Origin: Paracraurococcus lichenis
GTDB taxonomy: Bacteria > Pseudomonadota > Alphaproteobacteria > Acetobacterales > Acetobacteraceae
Direction: 5' to 3'
NCBI RefSeq assembly: GCF_030657435.1
Contig: NZ_JAUTWS010000002.1
Coordinates: 248,001 to 312,000 of the forward strand
DNA: 64,000 nt
The notes under the pieces are model-generated. The model ran no database searches and was not told the DNA's origin. It saw only the letters and a list, made by a program, of their open reading frames with translations. Shown here piece after piece: positions 57,001 through 64,000 of the stretch. Position numbers and translations under genes: made by a program. The stretch's first letter is position 1; every line of letters starts with the position of its first letter.

Positions 57001-57039
57001 CTGAACCGGCGCTGAGCCGGCCGTTCAGCCGCGGTTCAG
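57001..57039. promoter_or_regulatory. Operator array upstream of the PepSY/two-component operon
   Basis: Two TTCAG direct repeats (57024 and 57035) and two opposite CTGAA/CTGAG repeats (57001 and 57012) each have an 11-bp period and together form a large dyad. Direct repeats with about one helical turn are typical OmpR-type response-regulator sites. Confidence 0.5.
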
Positions 57040-57062
57040 CCGCCACCCGTTACGGGCAATCC

Positions 57063-57386
57063 ATGCGACGCCGCCTTCTCGCTGCCCTGGCCGCCCTGGC
57101 CCTGCTGCCCGCCGGCCCTGCCGTGGCCGATGACGACCATGAGCGCGCCCGGCGCGCGGTCGAGGCCGGGCGCATCCGCCCGCTCGCCCAGCTCCTCGCC
57201 GAGGTGGAGAGGCGCTTCATCGGCCAGGTGGTCGAGACCGACCTCGACGACGACGATGACAACGACGGCCGCTGGACCTACAGCTTCAAGCTGCTGCCGC
57301 CCTCGGGGCACATGTACCGGGTGGACCTGGATGCTGCGACCGGCGCCGTCCTGCGCACCAAGGGCCCGGTGCAGGAGCGGCGCTGA
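57063..57386 (+). CDS. PepSY-domain periplasmic protein
   Basis: The 107-residue protein has a signal peptide (RRRLLAALAALALLPAGPAVA), then a PepSY-like domain with IRPLAQLLAEVERRFIGQVVETDL, an Asp-rich run (DDDDDND) and the ending YRVDLDAATGAVLRTKGP. Such single PepSY proteins are often encoded with two-component systems and may modulate the sensor or bind metal ions. The stop overlaps the next start by 1 bp (TGATG). Confidence 0.85.
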   Translation: MRRRLLAALAALALLPAGPAVADDDHERARRAVEAGRIRPLAQLLAEVERRFIGQVVETDLDDDDDNDGRWTYSFKLLPPSGHMYRVDLDAATGAVLRTKGPVQERR

Positions 57387-58054
57387 TGCGCGTCCTGGTG
57401 GTCGAGGACAGCGAGGCGCTGGCCGCGCAGCTTCGCGCCGCGCTGGCCGCGGCGCATTTCGCGGTGGATGTCGCGCCGGACGGGGAGGAGGCGCTCTTCC
57501 TCGGGGAGACCGAGCCCTATGACGCCGTCATCCTCGATCTCGGCCTGCCGCGGCTGGACGGGCTGACGGTGCTGCGCCGCTGGCGGGCGGCCGGGCGGGC
57601 CATGCCGGTGCTGGTGCTGACCGCGCGCGATTCCTGGACGGAGAAGGTGGCCGGGCTGGATGCCGGGGCAGACGATTATCTCGGCAAGCCCTTCGCCATG
57701 GAGGAGCTGCTGGCCCGGCTGCGCGCCCTGGTCCGGCGCGCGCACGGAAGGGCGCAGGCGGAGATCGCGCTGGGCGGGCTGCGGATCGACCCGGCGGCGG
57801 GCACCGTCTCCCTGCACGGGGCGCCGGTGCGGCTCACGGGCCTCGAATTCCGTCTGCTCGCCTATCTCGCCCACCGCGCCGGGCAGGTCGTCTCCAAGAC
57901 CGAGCTCACCGAGCATCTCTATGCCCAGGATTTCGACCGCGACAGCAATACGCTGGAGGTCGTGATCGGCCGTCTCCGCCGCAAGCTCGACCCCGCGCTG
58001 ATCGAGACGCTGCGCGGCCAGGGCTACCGGCTGGCCGCCGCGGACGGGGGGTGA
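57386..58054 (+). CDS. OmpR-family response regulator
   Basis: The 222-residue regulator has a receiver domain with phospho-acceptor Asp51 (VILDLGLPRLDG), conserved Thr in VLTARDSW and Lys in GKPFAMEELLARL, and a C-terminal winged helix (VSKTELTEHLYAQDFDRDSN; then VIGRLRRKLD). It is activated by the kinase encoded next and probably binds the repeat array at 57001. It resembles QseB/TctD-type regulators. Confidence 0.94.
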   Translation: MRVLVVEDSEALAAQLRAALAAAHFAVDVAPDGEEALFLGETEPYDAVILDLGLPRLDGLTVLRRWRAAGRAMPVLVLTARDSWTEKVAGLDAGADDYLGKPFAMEELLARLRALVRRAHGRAQAEIALGGLRIDPAAGTVSLHGAPVRLTGLEFRLLAYLAHRAGQVVSKTELTEHLYAQDFDRDSNTLEVVIGRLRRKLDPALIETLRGQGYRLAAADGG

Positions 58055-58060
58055 GTCGGC

Positions 58061-59404
58061 TTGGCGCTGCCGCGCTCCCTCACGCTCCGCCTCGCGCTGC
58101 TGACTGCGGCCTGGGTGGCGCTCGGCCTGACGCTGGCGGGCTGGCTCGTCCTCAGCCTGACTTCGGAGCAATTGCTGCGGACCTTCGACGGCAGGCTGCT
58201 CAACCTGCTGGATGCGGTGGCCGGCGCCGCGACGCTGACGCCGGAGGGCAAGCCGGGCGTCGGCACGGTGCGGGCCTTGTCGGCGCCCAATTTCGCCCAG
58301 CCGCTCTCCGGCTACTACTGGCAGATCGCCGTGCCCGGGGCGGGCAGCGCCACCTCGCGCTCGCTCTGGGATGCGCGGCTGCCGCCCTTCGATGTCGCGG
58401 CCGGATCGGGACCGGTCATCACCGACATCCCCGGCCCGCGCGAGGCGACGCTGCGCCTCGCCCAGCGCGCGGTCGTGCCGGAGGACGGCGCGCAGCCGCT
58501 GCTGGTGCAGGTGGGCGTGGCGCGGGACGCGCTCGACCGCGACATCCGGCGGCTGCGGCTGCTGGTCGGCGGCACCTTCGCCCTGCTCGGCCTCGGGCTG
58601 GTGGGCGGCGTCGCGGGGCAGGTGGTCTGGGGGCTGGCGCCGCTGCGCCAGGCGCGGCAGGCGCTGGCCGAGGTGCGCGCCGGGACGCGGGAGAGGCTCG
58701 TGGCCGGCTCCGCCCCCTCGGAACTCGCGCCGCTGCTCGAGGAGATCGACGCGCTGGTGGCGCAGAACCGGGCGACGGTGGAGCGGGCGCGGGCGCATGT
58801 CGGCAACCTCGCGCATGCGCTGAAGACGCCGATCGCGGTGCAGCGGACCGCGCTGGAGACGCCGCAGCCGGACCTGGCCACGGCGCGGGCGCAGGGCGCC
58901 GCCATGGAGCGGCTGGTGCAGCACCATCTCGCGCGCGCCCGGGCCTCGGCGCTGGCCGGCGCGGCGGCGGCCGAGTCGGCGCCGCTCGCGGTCGGGGAGG
59001 AACTGGCGCGCGCCCTGCGGCGGCTCTTCGCCGCGCGGGGGCTGGAGATCACGGTTGCCGGGGATGCCGCGGCGCGGGTGCGGGTGGACCACCAGGACCT
59101 CGCGGAGATGCTCGGCAACCTGCTGGAGAATGCCTGCAACTGGGCGCAGGAGCGGGTGCGGCTGGAGGTGCGGCGCGGGCCAGAGGGCGTGGCGGTCTCC
59201 ATCGCCGATGACGGTCCCGGCCTGACGCCGGAGGAGCGGGAGCGGGTGCTGGCACGCGGCGCGCGGCTCGACGAGGCGGCGCCGGGCAGCGGCCTCGGCC
59301 TCGCCATCGTCCGCGACCTCGCGGGACTCCATGGTGGCAGCCTCGCGCTCGGCGAGGCGCCGGAGGGTGGGCTGCTGGCGCGGCTACTGCTGCCGGCCCG
59401 CTGA
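58061..59404 (+). CDS. Two-component sensor histidine kinase
   Basis: The 447-residue membrane kinase has a helix near residues 10-30, a periplasmic sensor of about 130 residues, a second helix (about 168-190), HAMP, the H-box with His252 (VGNLAHALKTPIAV), N-box NLLENACNWA, G1 DDGPGLT and G2 GSGLGLAIVRDLAG. The start is TTG at 58061, behind GGGGGGTGAG. It is of the PhoQ/QseC class; the signal is unknown, and the PepSY protein may take part in sensing. Confidence 0.93.
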   Translation: MALPRSLTLRLALLTAAWVALGLTLAGWLVLSLTSEQLLRTFDGRLLNLLDAVAGAATLTPEGKPGVGTVRALSAPNFAQPLSGYYWQIAVPGAGSATSRSLWDARLPPFDVAAGSGPVITDIPGPREATLRLAQRAVVPEDGAQPLLVQVGVARDALDRDIRRLRLLVGGTFALLGLGLVGGVAGQVVWGLAPLRQARQALAEVRAGTRERLVAGSAPSELAPLLEEIDALVAQNRATVERARAHVGNLAHALKTPIAVQRTALETPQPDLATARAQGAAMERLVQHHLARARASALAGAAAAESAPLAVGEELARALRRLFAARGLEITVAGDAAARVRVDHQDLAEMLGNLLENACNWAQERVRLEVRRGPEGVAVSIADDGPGLTPEERERVLARGARLDEAAPGSGLGLAIVRDLAGLHGGSLALGEAPEGGLLARLLLPAR

Positions 59405-59420
59405 CACCGGCGCAGCCACG

Positions 59421-59451
59421 AAAAAGGGCCGGCGGATCGCTCCGCCGGCCC
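59421..59451 (-). terminator. Rho-independent terminator of hppA
   Basis: On the minus strand a perfect 11-bp stem GGGCCGGCGGA/TCCGCCGGCCC with a 4-nt loop is followed by TTTTT. It lies 24 bp after the hppA stop and between convergent genes. Confidence 0.9.
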
Positions 59452-59474
59452 CGGTTCAGCCCATGCCGTGCGGC

Positions 59475-61595
59475 TCAGCCGCCATGCGCCAGCATGGCCA
59501 GCAGCAGCAACGCGACGATGTTGGTGATCTTGATCATCGGGTTCACCGCCGGGCCGGCGGTGTCCTTGTAGGGGTCGCCCACCGTGTCGCCGGTGACCGC
59601 CGCCTTGTGGGCCTCCGATCCCTTGCCGCCATGGTGGCCTTCCTCGATGTACTTCTTGGCATTGTCCCAGGCGCCGCCGCCGGTGGTCATGCTGACCGCG
59701 ACGAAGAAGCCGGTGACGATGACGCCGATCAGCATGGCGCCCAGCGCCTCGAAGCCCGCGGCCTTCCCGGCGATGGCGGCGACGCCGAAATAGACCACCA
59801 GCGGCGAGAGCACCGGCAGCAGCGAGGGGATGATCATCTCCCGGATCGCCGCCTTGGTCAGGATGTCCACCGCGCGCCCGTAGTCGGGGCGGTCGCGGCC
59901 CTCCATGATGCCGGGCTTCTCGCGGAACTGCTTGCGCACCTCCTCAACCACGCTCATCGCTGCGCGGCCCACCGCAGTCATCGCCATGCCGCCGAAGAGG
60001 AAGGGCAGGGCGCCGCCGAAGAGCAGGCCCATGACGACATAGGGCGAGGAGAGGCTGAAGGTCAGCGTGCCGACGCCCTGGAAGTAGGGGAAGGTCGTCG
60101 CATTCGCCGCGAAATAGGTCAGGTCCTGGGTATAGGCGGCGAAGAGCACCAGCGCGCCGAGGCCCGCCGAGCCGATCGCATAGCCCTTGGTGACCGCCTT
60201 CGTCGTGTTGCCCACCGCGTCCAGCGCGTCGGTGGTCACCCGGATCTCCTTTGGCAGGCCGGCCATCTCGGCGATGCCGCCGGCATTGTCGGTGACCGGG
60301 CCGAAGGCATCGAGCGCCACGACGACGCCGGCCAGCGCCAGCATGGTCGTGACGGCGATGGCGATGCCGTAGAGGCCCGCCAGGTTGTAGCTGCAGAGCA
60401 CGCCGGCGATGATGATCAGCGCCGGGACCGCGGTGCTCTCCATCGAGACGGCGAGGCCGCGGATGACGTTGGTGCCGTGGCCGGTGACCGAGCTTTCGGC
60501 GATGGCCTGGACCGGCCGGTAGTCGGTGCCGGTGTAGTACTCCGTCACCACGATGATCAGGCCGGTCACCGCGAGGCCGACGACGCCGCAGAGGAAGAGG
60601 CTGAAGGCCGAGAAGCTCGCGCCACCCGCGGTGATCGTGCCGCTGCCGAAGACCAGGTAGGTCAGCGGCAGCAGGACGATCAGGCTGAGCACGCCGGTGA
60701 CGATGAAGCCGCGGTACATCGCCCCCATGATGGAGTTGTTGGCCGGCAGCTTCACGAAATAGGTGCCGGCGATGGAGGTGACGACGCAGACCGCGCCGAT
60801 CGCCAGCGGATAGAGCATGCCGAGATGCAGCATGTCCGCCGGGAAGGCGATGGCCGCCAGCACCATGGTGGCGACCATGGTCACCGCATAGGTCTCGAAG
60901 AGGTCGGCCGCCATGCCGGCGCAGTCGCCGACGTTGTCGCCCACGTTGTCGGCGATGGTGGCGGGGTTGCGGGGGTCATCCTCGGGGATGCCGGCCTCGA
61001 CCTTGCCGACCATGTCCCCGCCCACATCGGCGCCCTTGGTGAAGATGCCGCCGCCGAGGCGGGCGAAGATGGAGATCAGCGAGGCGCCGAAGCCGAGCGC
61101 GACCAGCGCGTCGATCACGGTGCGGCTGTTGGGCGCGAGGCCGGCGATCCCGACCAGGATGAAGAAGTAGACGGCGACGCCGAGCAGGGCGAGGCCGGCG
61201 ACCAGCAGGCCGGTGATGGCGCCCGACTTGAAGGCGACATCGAGGCCGGCGGCGAGCGACTGGGTGCTGGCCTGCGCCGTCCGCACATTGGCCCGCACCG
61301 AGACGTTCATGCCGATGAAGCCGGCCGCGCCCGACAGCACCGCGCCGATCAGGAAGCCGATCGCGACGGGGAAGCCGAGCGTGAGGACGATCAGCACGAA
61401 GAGCACCACGCCGACGATGCCGATCGTCGTGTATTGCCGCCGCAGATAGGCGGAGGCGCCTTCCTGCACCGCCTGGGAAATCTCCTGCATGCGGGTGCTG
61501 CCCGCATCCAGCGCCATCACCTGCCTGGCGGTCACCACGCCGTAGGCGATGGACAGCGCCCCCAGCACGATCACCAGGAGCAACGAAAACGTCAT
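59475..61595 (-). CDS. hppA: Membrane-bound proton-pumping pyrophosphatase
   Basis: The 706-residue pump has about 16 helices and the acidic pyrophosphate-binding motifs [39 protein letters not shown] and the late [17 protein letters not shown]. The block [16 protein letters not shown] has Lys where K+-dependent enzymes have Ala, which marks the K+-independent, proton-pumping class. It couples hydrolysis of pyrophosphate to proton export. ATG 61595 is used; an ATG 22 codons earlier adds a non-homologous lead. A strong terminator follows. Confidence 0.97.
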   Translation of the reverse strand: MTFSLLLVIVLGALSIAYGVVTARQVMALDAGSTRMQEISQAVQEGASAYLRRQYTTIGIVGVVLFVLIVLTLGFPVAIGFLIGAVLSGAAGFIGMNVSVRANVRTAQASTQSLAAGLDVAFKSGAITGLLVAGLALLGVAVYFFILVGIAGLAPNSRTVIDALVALGFGASLISIFARLGGGIFTKGADVGGDMVGKVEAGIPEDDPRNPATIADNVGDNVGDCAGMAADLFETYAVTMVATMVLAAIAFPADMLHLGMLYPLAIGAVCVVTSIAGTYFVKLPANNSIMGAMYRGFIVTGVLSLIVLLPLTYLVFGSGTITAGGASFSAFSLFLCGVVGLAVTGLIIVVTEYYTGTDYRPVQAIAESSVTGHGTNVIRGLAVSMESTAVPALIIIAGVLCSYNLAGLYGIAIAVTTMLALAGVVVALDAFGPVTDNAGGIAEMAGLPKEIRVTTDALDAVGNTTKAVTKGYAIGSAGLGALVLFAAYTQDLTYFAANATTFPYFQGVGTLTFSLSSPYVVMGLLFGGALPFLFGGMAMTAVGRAAMSVVEEVRKQFREKPGIMEGRDRPDYGRAVDILTKAAIREMIIPSLLPVLSPLVVYFGVAAIAGKAAGFEALGAMLIGVIVTGFFVAVSMTTGGGAWDNAKKYIEEGHHGGKGSEAHKAAVTGDTVGDPYKDTAGPAVNPMIKITNIVALLLLAMLAHGG

Positions 61596-61897
61596 CAAGG
61601 CAGCAACCCCCCGTTCTTCTGTCTGTCGCCCGCCCGCATGCGAGGCCGACCCGGAACGCACCCCCGGTCAGGCCGCACGCCAGGCTTGGCGGTCGGCCGG
61701 ACCCGGGGGAGGGGTCGGACGGCGCGCCTCGGCACGGCGCAGGCAGCCCACAGTAAACGGGGGCTTCGAGGCGCGCGCAACGGTGCCCGGCGACGGTACG
61801 CGCCCGGCGCGGGGCTCGCCGCCCCTGGTCCGCCACGCCGTCTTGCCGCCATCATCCGGGACTACCCCGCGCTCACCTAGACGGGAGAATCCGGCGC
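61596..61897. other. Divergent spacer between hppA and the MetX-like gene
   Basis: These 302 bp must hold the promoters of both genes. I see no clear -35/-10 pair, operator dyad or small gene; GC-rich stretches dominate. Confidence 0.4.
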
Positions 61898-63073
61898 ATG
61901 ATTCAACGGCGAGGCCTGCTGGCCGCGGTGGCCATCCTGGCGAGCCTGCCCCTCCTGCCGGCCGCGGCGCAGGAGGTGGTGGAGAAGAAGGTCTTCGAGG
62001 CCGGGGAATTCCGCACCCGCGGCGGCGCCACCATCCCGAACACCCGCATCGGCTACCAGACCATGGGCAAGCTGAACGCGGCCGGGGACAATGCCGTCCT
62101 GATCTGCCATTTCTTCAGCGGCAACAGCCACGCCTTCGGCCGGCTCTCGGCGGGCGGCCCGGCGGGCTACTGGGACGCCATCATCGGCCCGGGCAAGGCG
62201 ATCGACACGGAGAAGTACTTCGTCGTCTCGGCCGACACGCTGGTCAACGTGAACGTCCCGGATGCCAGCACCGTCACCACCGGCCCGGCCAGCATCAACC
62301 CCGATACCGGCCGGCCCTATGGCATGACCTTCCCCGTCATCGCCATGCGCGACTTCGTCGAGGTGCAGAAGAAGCTGCTCGACAGCCTCGGCGTGAAGCG
62401 CCTCGCCCTGGTCGCCGGCCCTTCCAATGGCGGGCTGCAGACCATCGAATGGGCGGCGGCCTATCCGGACTTCGTCGAGCGCGCCATGCCGGTCATCGCC
62501 GCCGAGATCGATGCCTGGATGCAGGGCTGGCTCGACATCTGGGAAGCCCCGATCAGGCTCGACCCGAATTGGCGCGAGGGCGACTACTACGGCCAGGGGC
62601 GGGAGCCGCCGCTGAAGGGCCTAGCGGAGGCCTGGAAGATCGTCACGCTGCATGCCCGCGACCGGCTCTGGGCGAAGCAGTACGACCGCAAGCTGCCGGA
62701 GGGCCAGGACCCCGCGCGGAAGATCGGCGACCGCTTCGCCATCGAGAAATGGCTGGACGATGCCGCCGCGGCGCGGGCACGGACCTCGGACGCCAATTCC
62801 TTCCTCTACATGGTCCGCGCCAACCAGCTTTTCCTGAACGACTATCCGAGTCTCGCCGCGGCCATGGAGGGGGCGGCGAAGCGCTGGCTGGTCATTCCCT
62901 CGCCGACCGACCGGGTCTTCGTCCTCGACGGCGCGCGGGAGTTCATCGAGGTGCTGCGCAAGGCCGGCAAGCAGGTGGACACGGCCGAGGTCACCGGCCC
63001 GCTCGGCCACCTCAATGGCGTGGTCGGCATGGCGCCGCTGGCCGACCGGATCCGCGCCTTCCTCGGCGCCTGA
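61898..63073 (+). CDS. Secreted alpha/beta hydrolase of the MetX (homoserine O-acetyltransferase) family
   Basis: The 391-residue protein has a signal peptide (RRGLLAAVAILASLPLLPAAAQ) in front of a MetX-like fold. Nucleophile Ser lies in AGPSNGGLQTIEWA, Asp in SPTDRVFVLDG and His in GPLGHLNGV; the oxyanion block NSHAFG follows the first strands. Cytoplasmic MetX acetylates homoserine with acetyl-CoA, which is not present in the periplasm, so this exported relative is more likely an esterase or hydrolase. The gene stands alone, divergent from hppA. Confidence 0.87.
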   Translation: MIQRRGLLAAVAILASLPLLPAAAQEVVEKKVFEAGEFRTRGGATIPNTRIGYQTMGKLNAAGDNAVLICHFFSGNSHAFGRLSAGGPAGYWDAIIGPGKAIDTEKYFVVSADTLVNVNVPDASTVTTGPASINPDTGRPYGMTFPVIAMRDFVEVQKKLLDSLGVKRLALVAGPSNGGLQTIEWAAAYPDFVERAMPVIAAEIDAWMQGWLDIWEAPIRLDPNWREGDYYGQGREPPLKGLAEAWKIVTLHARDRLWAKQYDRKLPEGQDPARKIGDRFAIEKWLDDAAAARARTSDANSFLYMVRANQLFLNDYPSLAAAMEGAAKRWLVIPSPTDRVFVLDGAREFIEVLRKAGKQVDTAEVTGPLGHLNGVVGMAPLADRIRAFLGA

Positions 63074-63097
63074 GCGCGGCGGCCGGGACCGCCCGTG

Positions 63098-63496
63098 TCA
63101 GGCGGTGCCGGCCGCCGCGGCCCGCGGCGCGATCCGGGCGAGCGCATCGACGAGCTGCGTGACGGCGAAGGGCTTCAGCAGCAGCGCGGTCGGGCCGGTG
63201 GCGGGGGCGGCAAGCATCCGCGCCCCGTCCTCCGTCAGGTAGCCGGTCATCACCACCACCGGCAGATCGGGATGGTCGGCGCGGAGGCGGGGGATCAGCT
63301 CCAGCCCCGTCATGCGCGGCATGGCCAGGTCGGTGACCAGCACGTCGAAGGGCAGGGCGGCGGCGAGCCCGAGTGCTGTCTCGCCATCCGCCGCATGCAC
63401 GACGGCATGCCCCATATCGGTGAGCGCTTCGCCGATCACCGCCGCTGCGAGGGCTTCATCCTCCGCCAGAAGGACCCTCAGGCCGTCCACGCCCAT
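63098..63496 (-). CDS. CheY-like single-domain response regulator
   Basis: The 132-residue protein is a receiver domain only: acidic pair in LLAEDEAL, phospho-acceptor Asp56 in VLVTDLAMPRM, Thr in VVMTGYLTED and Lys in LLKPFAVTQL. With no output domain it would act by protein contact, for example in a phosphorelay or with a hybrid kinase. It converges on the MetX-like gene, 24 bp apart. The 249 bp upstream (63497-63745) include an AT-richer patch near 63555-63610 that may hold its promoter. Confidence 0.88.
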   Translation of the reverse strand: MGVDGLRVLLAEDEALAAAVIGEALTDMGHAVVHAADGETALGLAAALPFDVLVTDLAMPRMTGLELIPRLRADHPDLPVVVMTGYLTEDGARMLAAPATGPTALLLKPFAVTQLVDALARIAPRAAAAGTA

Positions 63497-63745
63497 CCCG
63501 TCTCTCCTCCACCGGCCCGCGATCCCGTCTGGCAGTGCGCATCATGGATCACGGATCGGTAACTAAACCGGTCCGTGTAAATTGCGGCCTCACTAGTGCG
63601 CGATAGTTGATGGAGCGACGCCGCTGCTGCCGTTTTTCACTGGGCAATCCGGGGCAGCATGGCGTCCGCGGTGGGGCCGCCCGGTGTTCCGTCATCGGGC
63701 ATGGTGCGGGGTGCTGCCGGGACCAGGCTCAGGACCGCACCGGCG

Positions 63746-64000
63746 TCATCCGGCCCAGACGTCGATGGCCTCGAGATAGAGCCGGGCCGATGCATCGAGC
63801 GCGTGATGCCGGCGCAGATGCGCCCGCGCCGCCTCCCCGCGCGCGGCGAGTCCCGCCGGGTCGCGCAGCATCCCGCCGATGAGGGCGGCGAGTCGTGCCG
63901 CCGGCTCCGGTCCCGGGGCGAGTTTCGCCACCACGCTGTCCGGGTATTCTGCCGAAGGACCCGTCGCATCCACCACCGCCGGCAGGCCCATGCCGAGCGC
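63746..64000 (-). CDS. Glycosyltransferase, C-terminal fragment (5' end outside window)
   Basis: The frame is open to the last base; 84 codons are visible. The segment GLPAVVDATGPSAEYPDSVV, followed by AARLAALIGGMLRDPAGLAARGEAAR and a closing helix, is typical of the C-terminal Rossmann lobe of GT-B glycosyltransferases (families 1 or 4). The acceptor and sugar cannot be judged from the fragment. Confidence 0.7.
   Translation of the reverse strand, partial: ALGMGLPAVVDATGPSAEYPDSVVAKLAPGPEPAARLAALIGGMLRDPAGLAARGEAARAHLRRHHALDASARLYLEAIDVWAG

Overview
The window reads as chromosomal DNA of a very GC-rich alphaproteobacterium, most likely an Acetobacteraceae member of the Roseomonas type. This is inferred from base composition, four orphan Bug-type (tripartite tricarboxylate) receptors, acyclic-carotenoid genes crtC and crtD, the yqeY-dnaG-rpoD block, a K+-independent proton pyrophosphatase and a candidate general-stress (EcfG-type) promoter. 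No rRNA, tRNA, CRISPR array, phage or insertion sequence was recognised. Genes are densely packed with many 1-4 bp start/stop overlaps.

Layout. 1-4.4 kb: the end of a P450 gene, an ATP-grasp gene, and convergent crtDC with a PpsR/CrtJ-like site on its promoter. 4.5-10.1 kb: aquaporin, a PsiF-repeat protein, two peptide-type ABC ATPases behind a sigma-54-like promoter, and an acyl-CoA synthetase. 10.1-24.3 kb: a mixed metabolic region with a TPP enzyme, SMP-30 protein, peptide-binding protein, gloB, YciI/AhpD-like genes, phaB, a cytochrome c, an SDR, a Bug receptor and a glycine-zipper lipoprotein. 24.4-32.5 kb: a catabolic-looking set (M20 deacylase, threonine-synthase-like enzyme, M81 peptidase, D-threonine-aldolase-like enzyme, DctA, RidA, HdrC-like and HdrB-like proteins). 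32.5-37.7 kb: TauE exporter, three tandem Bug receptors and a LysR regulator. 37.7-42.6 kb: trxB/lrp, methyltransferase, a toxin-antitoxin pair, a DUF2171 protein and ilvA. 42.9-50.2 kb (minus): carA-SDR-lysE-two small genes-carB-greA. 50.3-54.8 kb: yqeY-dnaG-rpoD. 54.9-64 kb: acetyltransferase, luciferase-like enzyme, a PepSY/two-component operon, hppA, a secreted MetX-like hydrolase, a CheY-like protein and the end of a glycosyltransferase gene.

The strongest unusual signal is carA. Its reading frame carries an N-terminal helix-turn-helix segment ahead of the CarA core, and two 17-bp palindromes of identical design (TGGGAA-N5-TTCCCA) lie just upstream. One of them exactly fills the spacer of a possible promoter. 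This suggests a carbamoyl-phosphate synthetase subunit that regulates its own operon.

Other signals: a 107-bp dispersed palindromic repeat in three copies, a second hairpin-rich intergenic family, candidate sigma-54, EcfG and PpsR sites, a candidate small RNA near 21.3 kb, and operator-like dyads at the toxin-antitoxin and PepSY/two-component operons.
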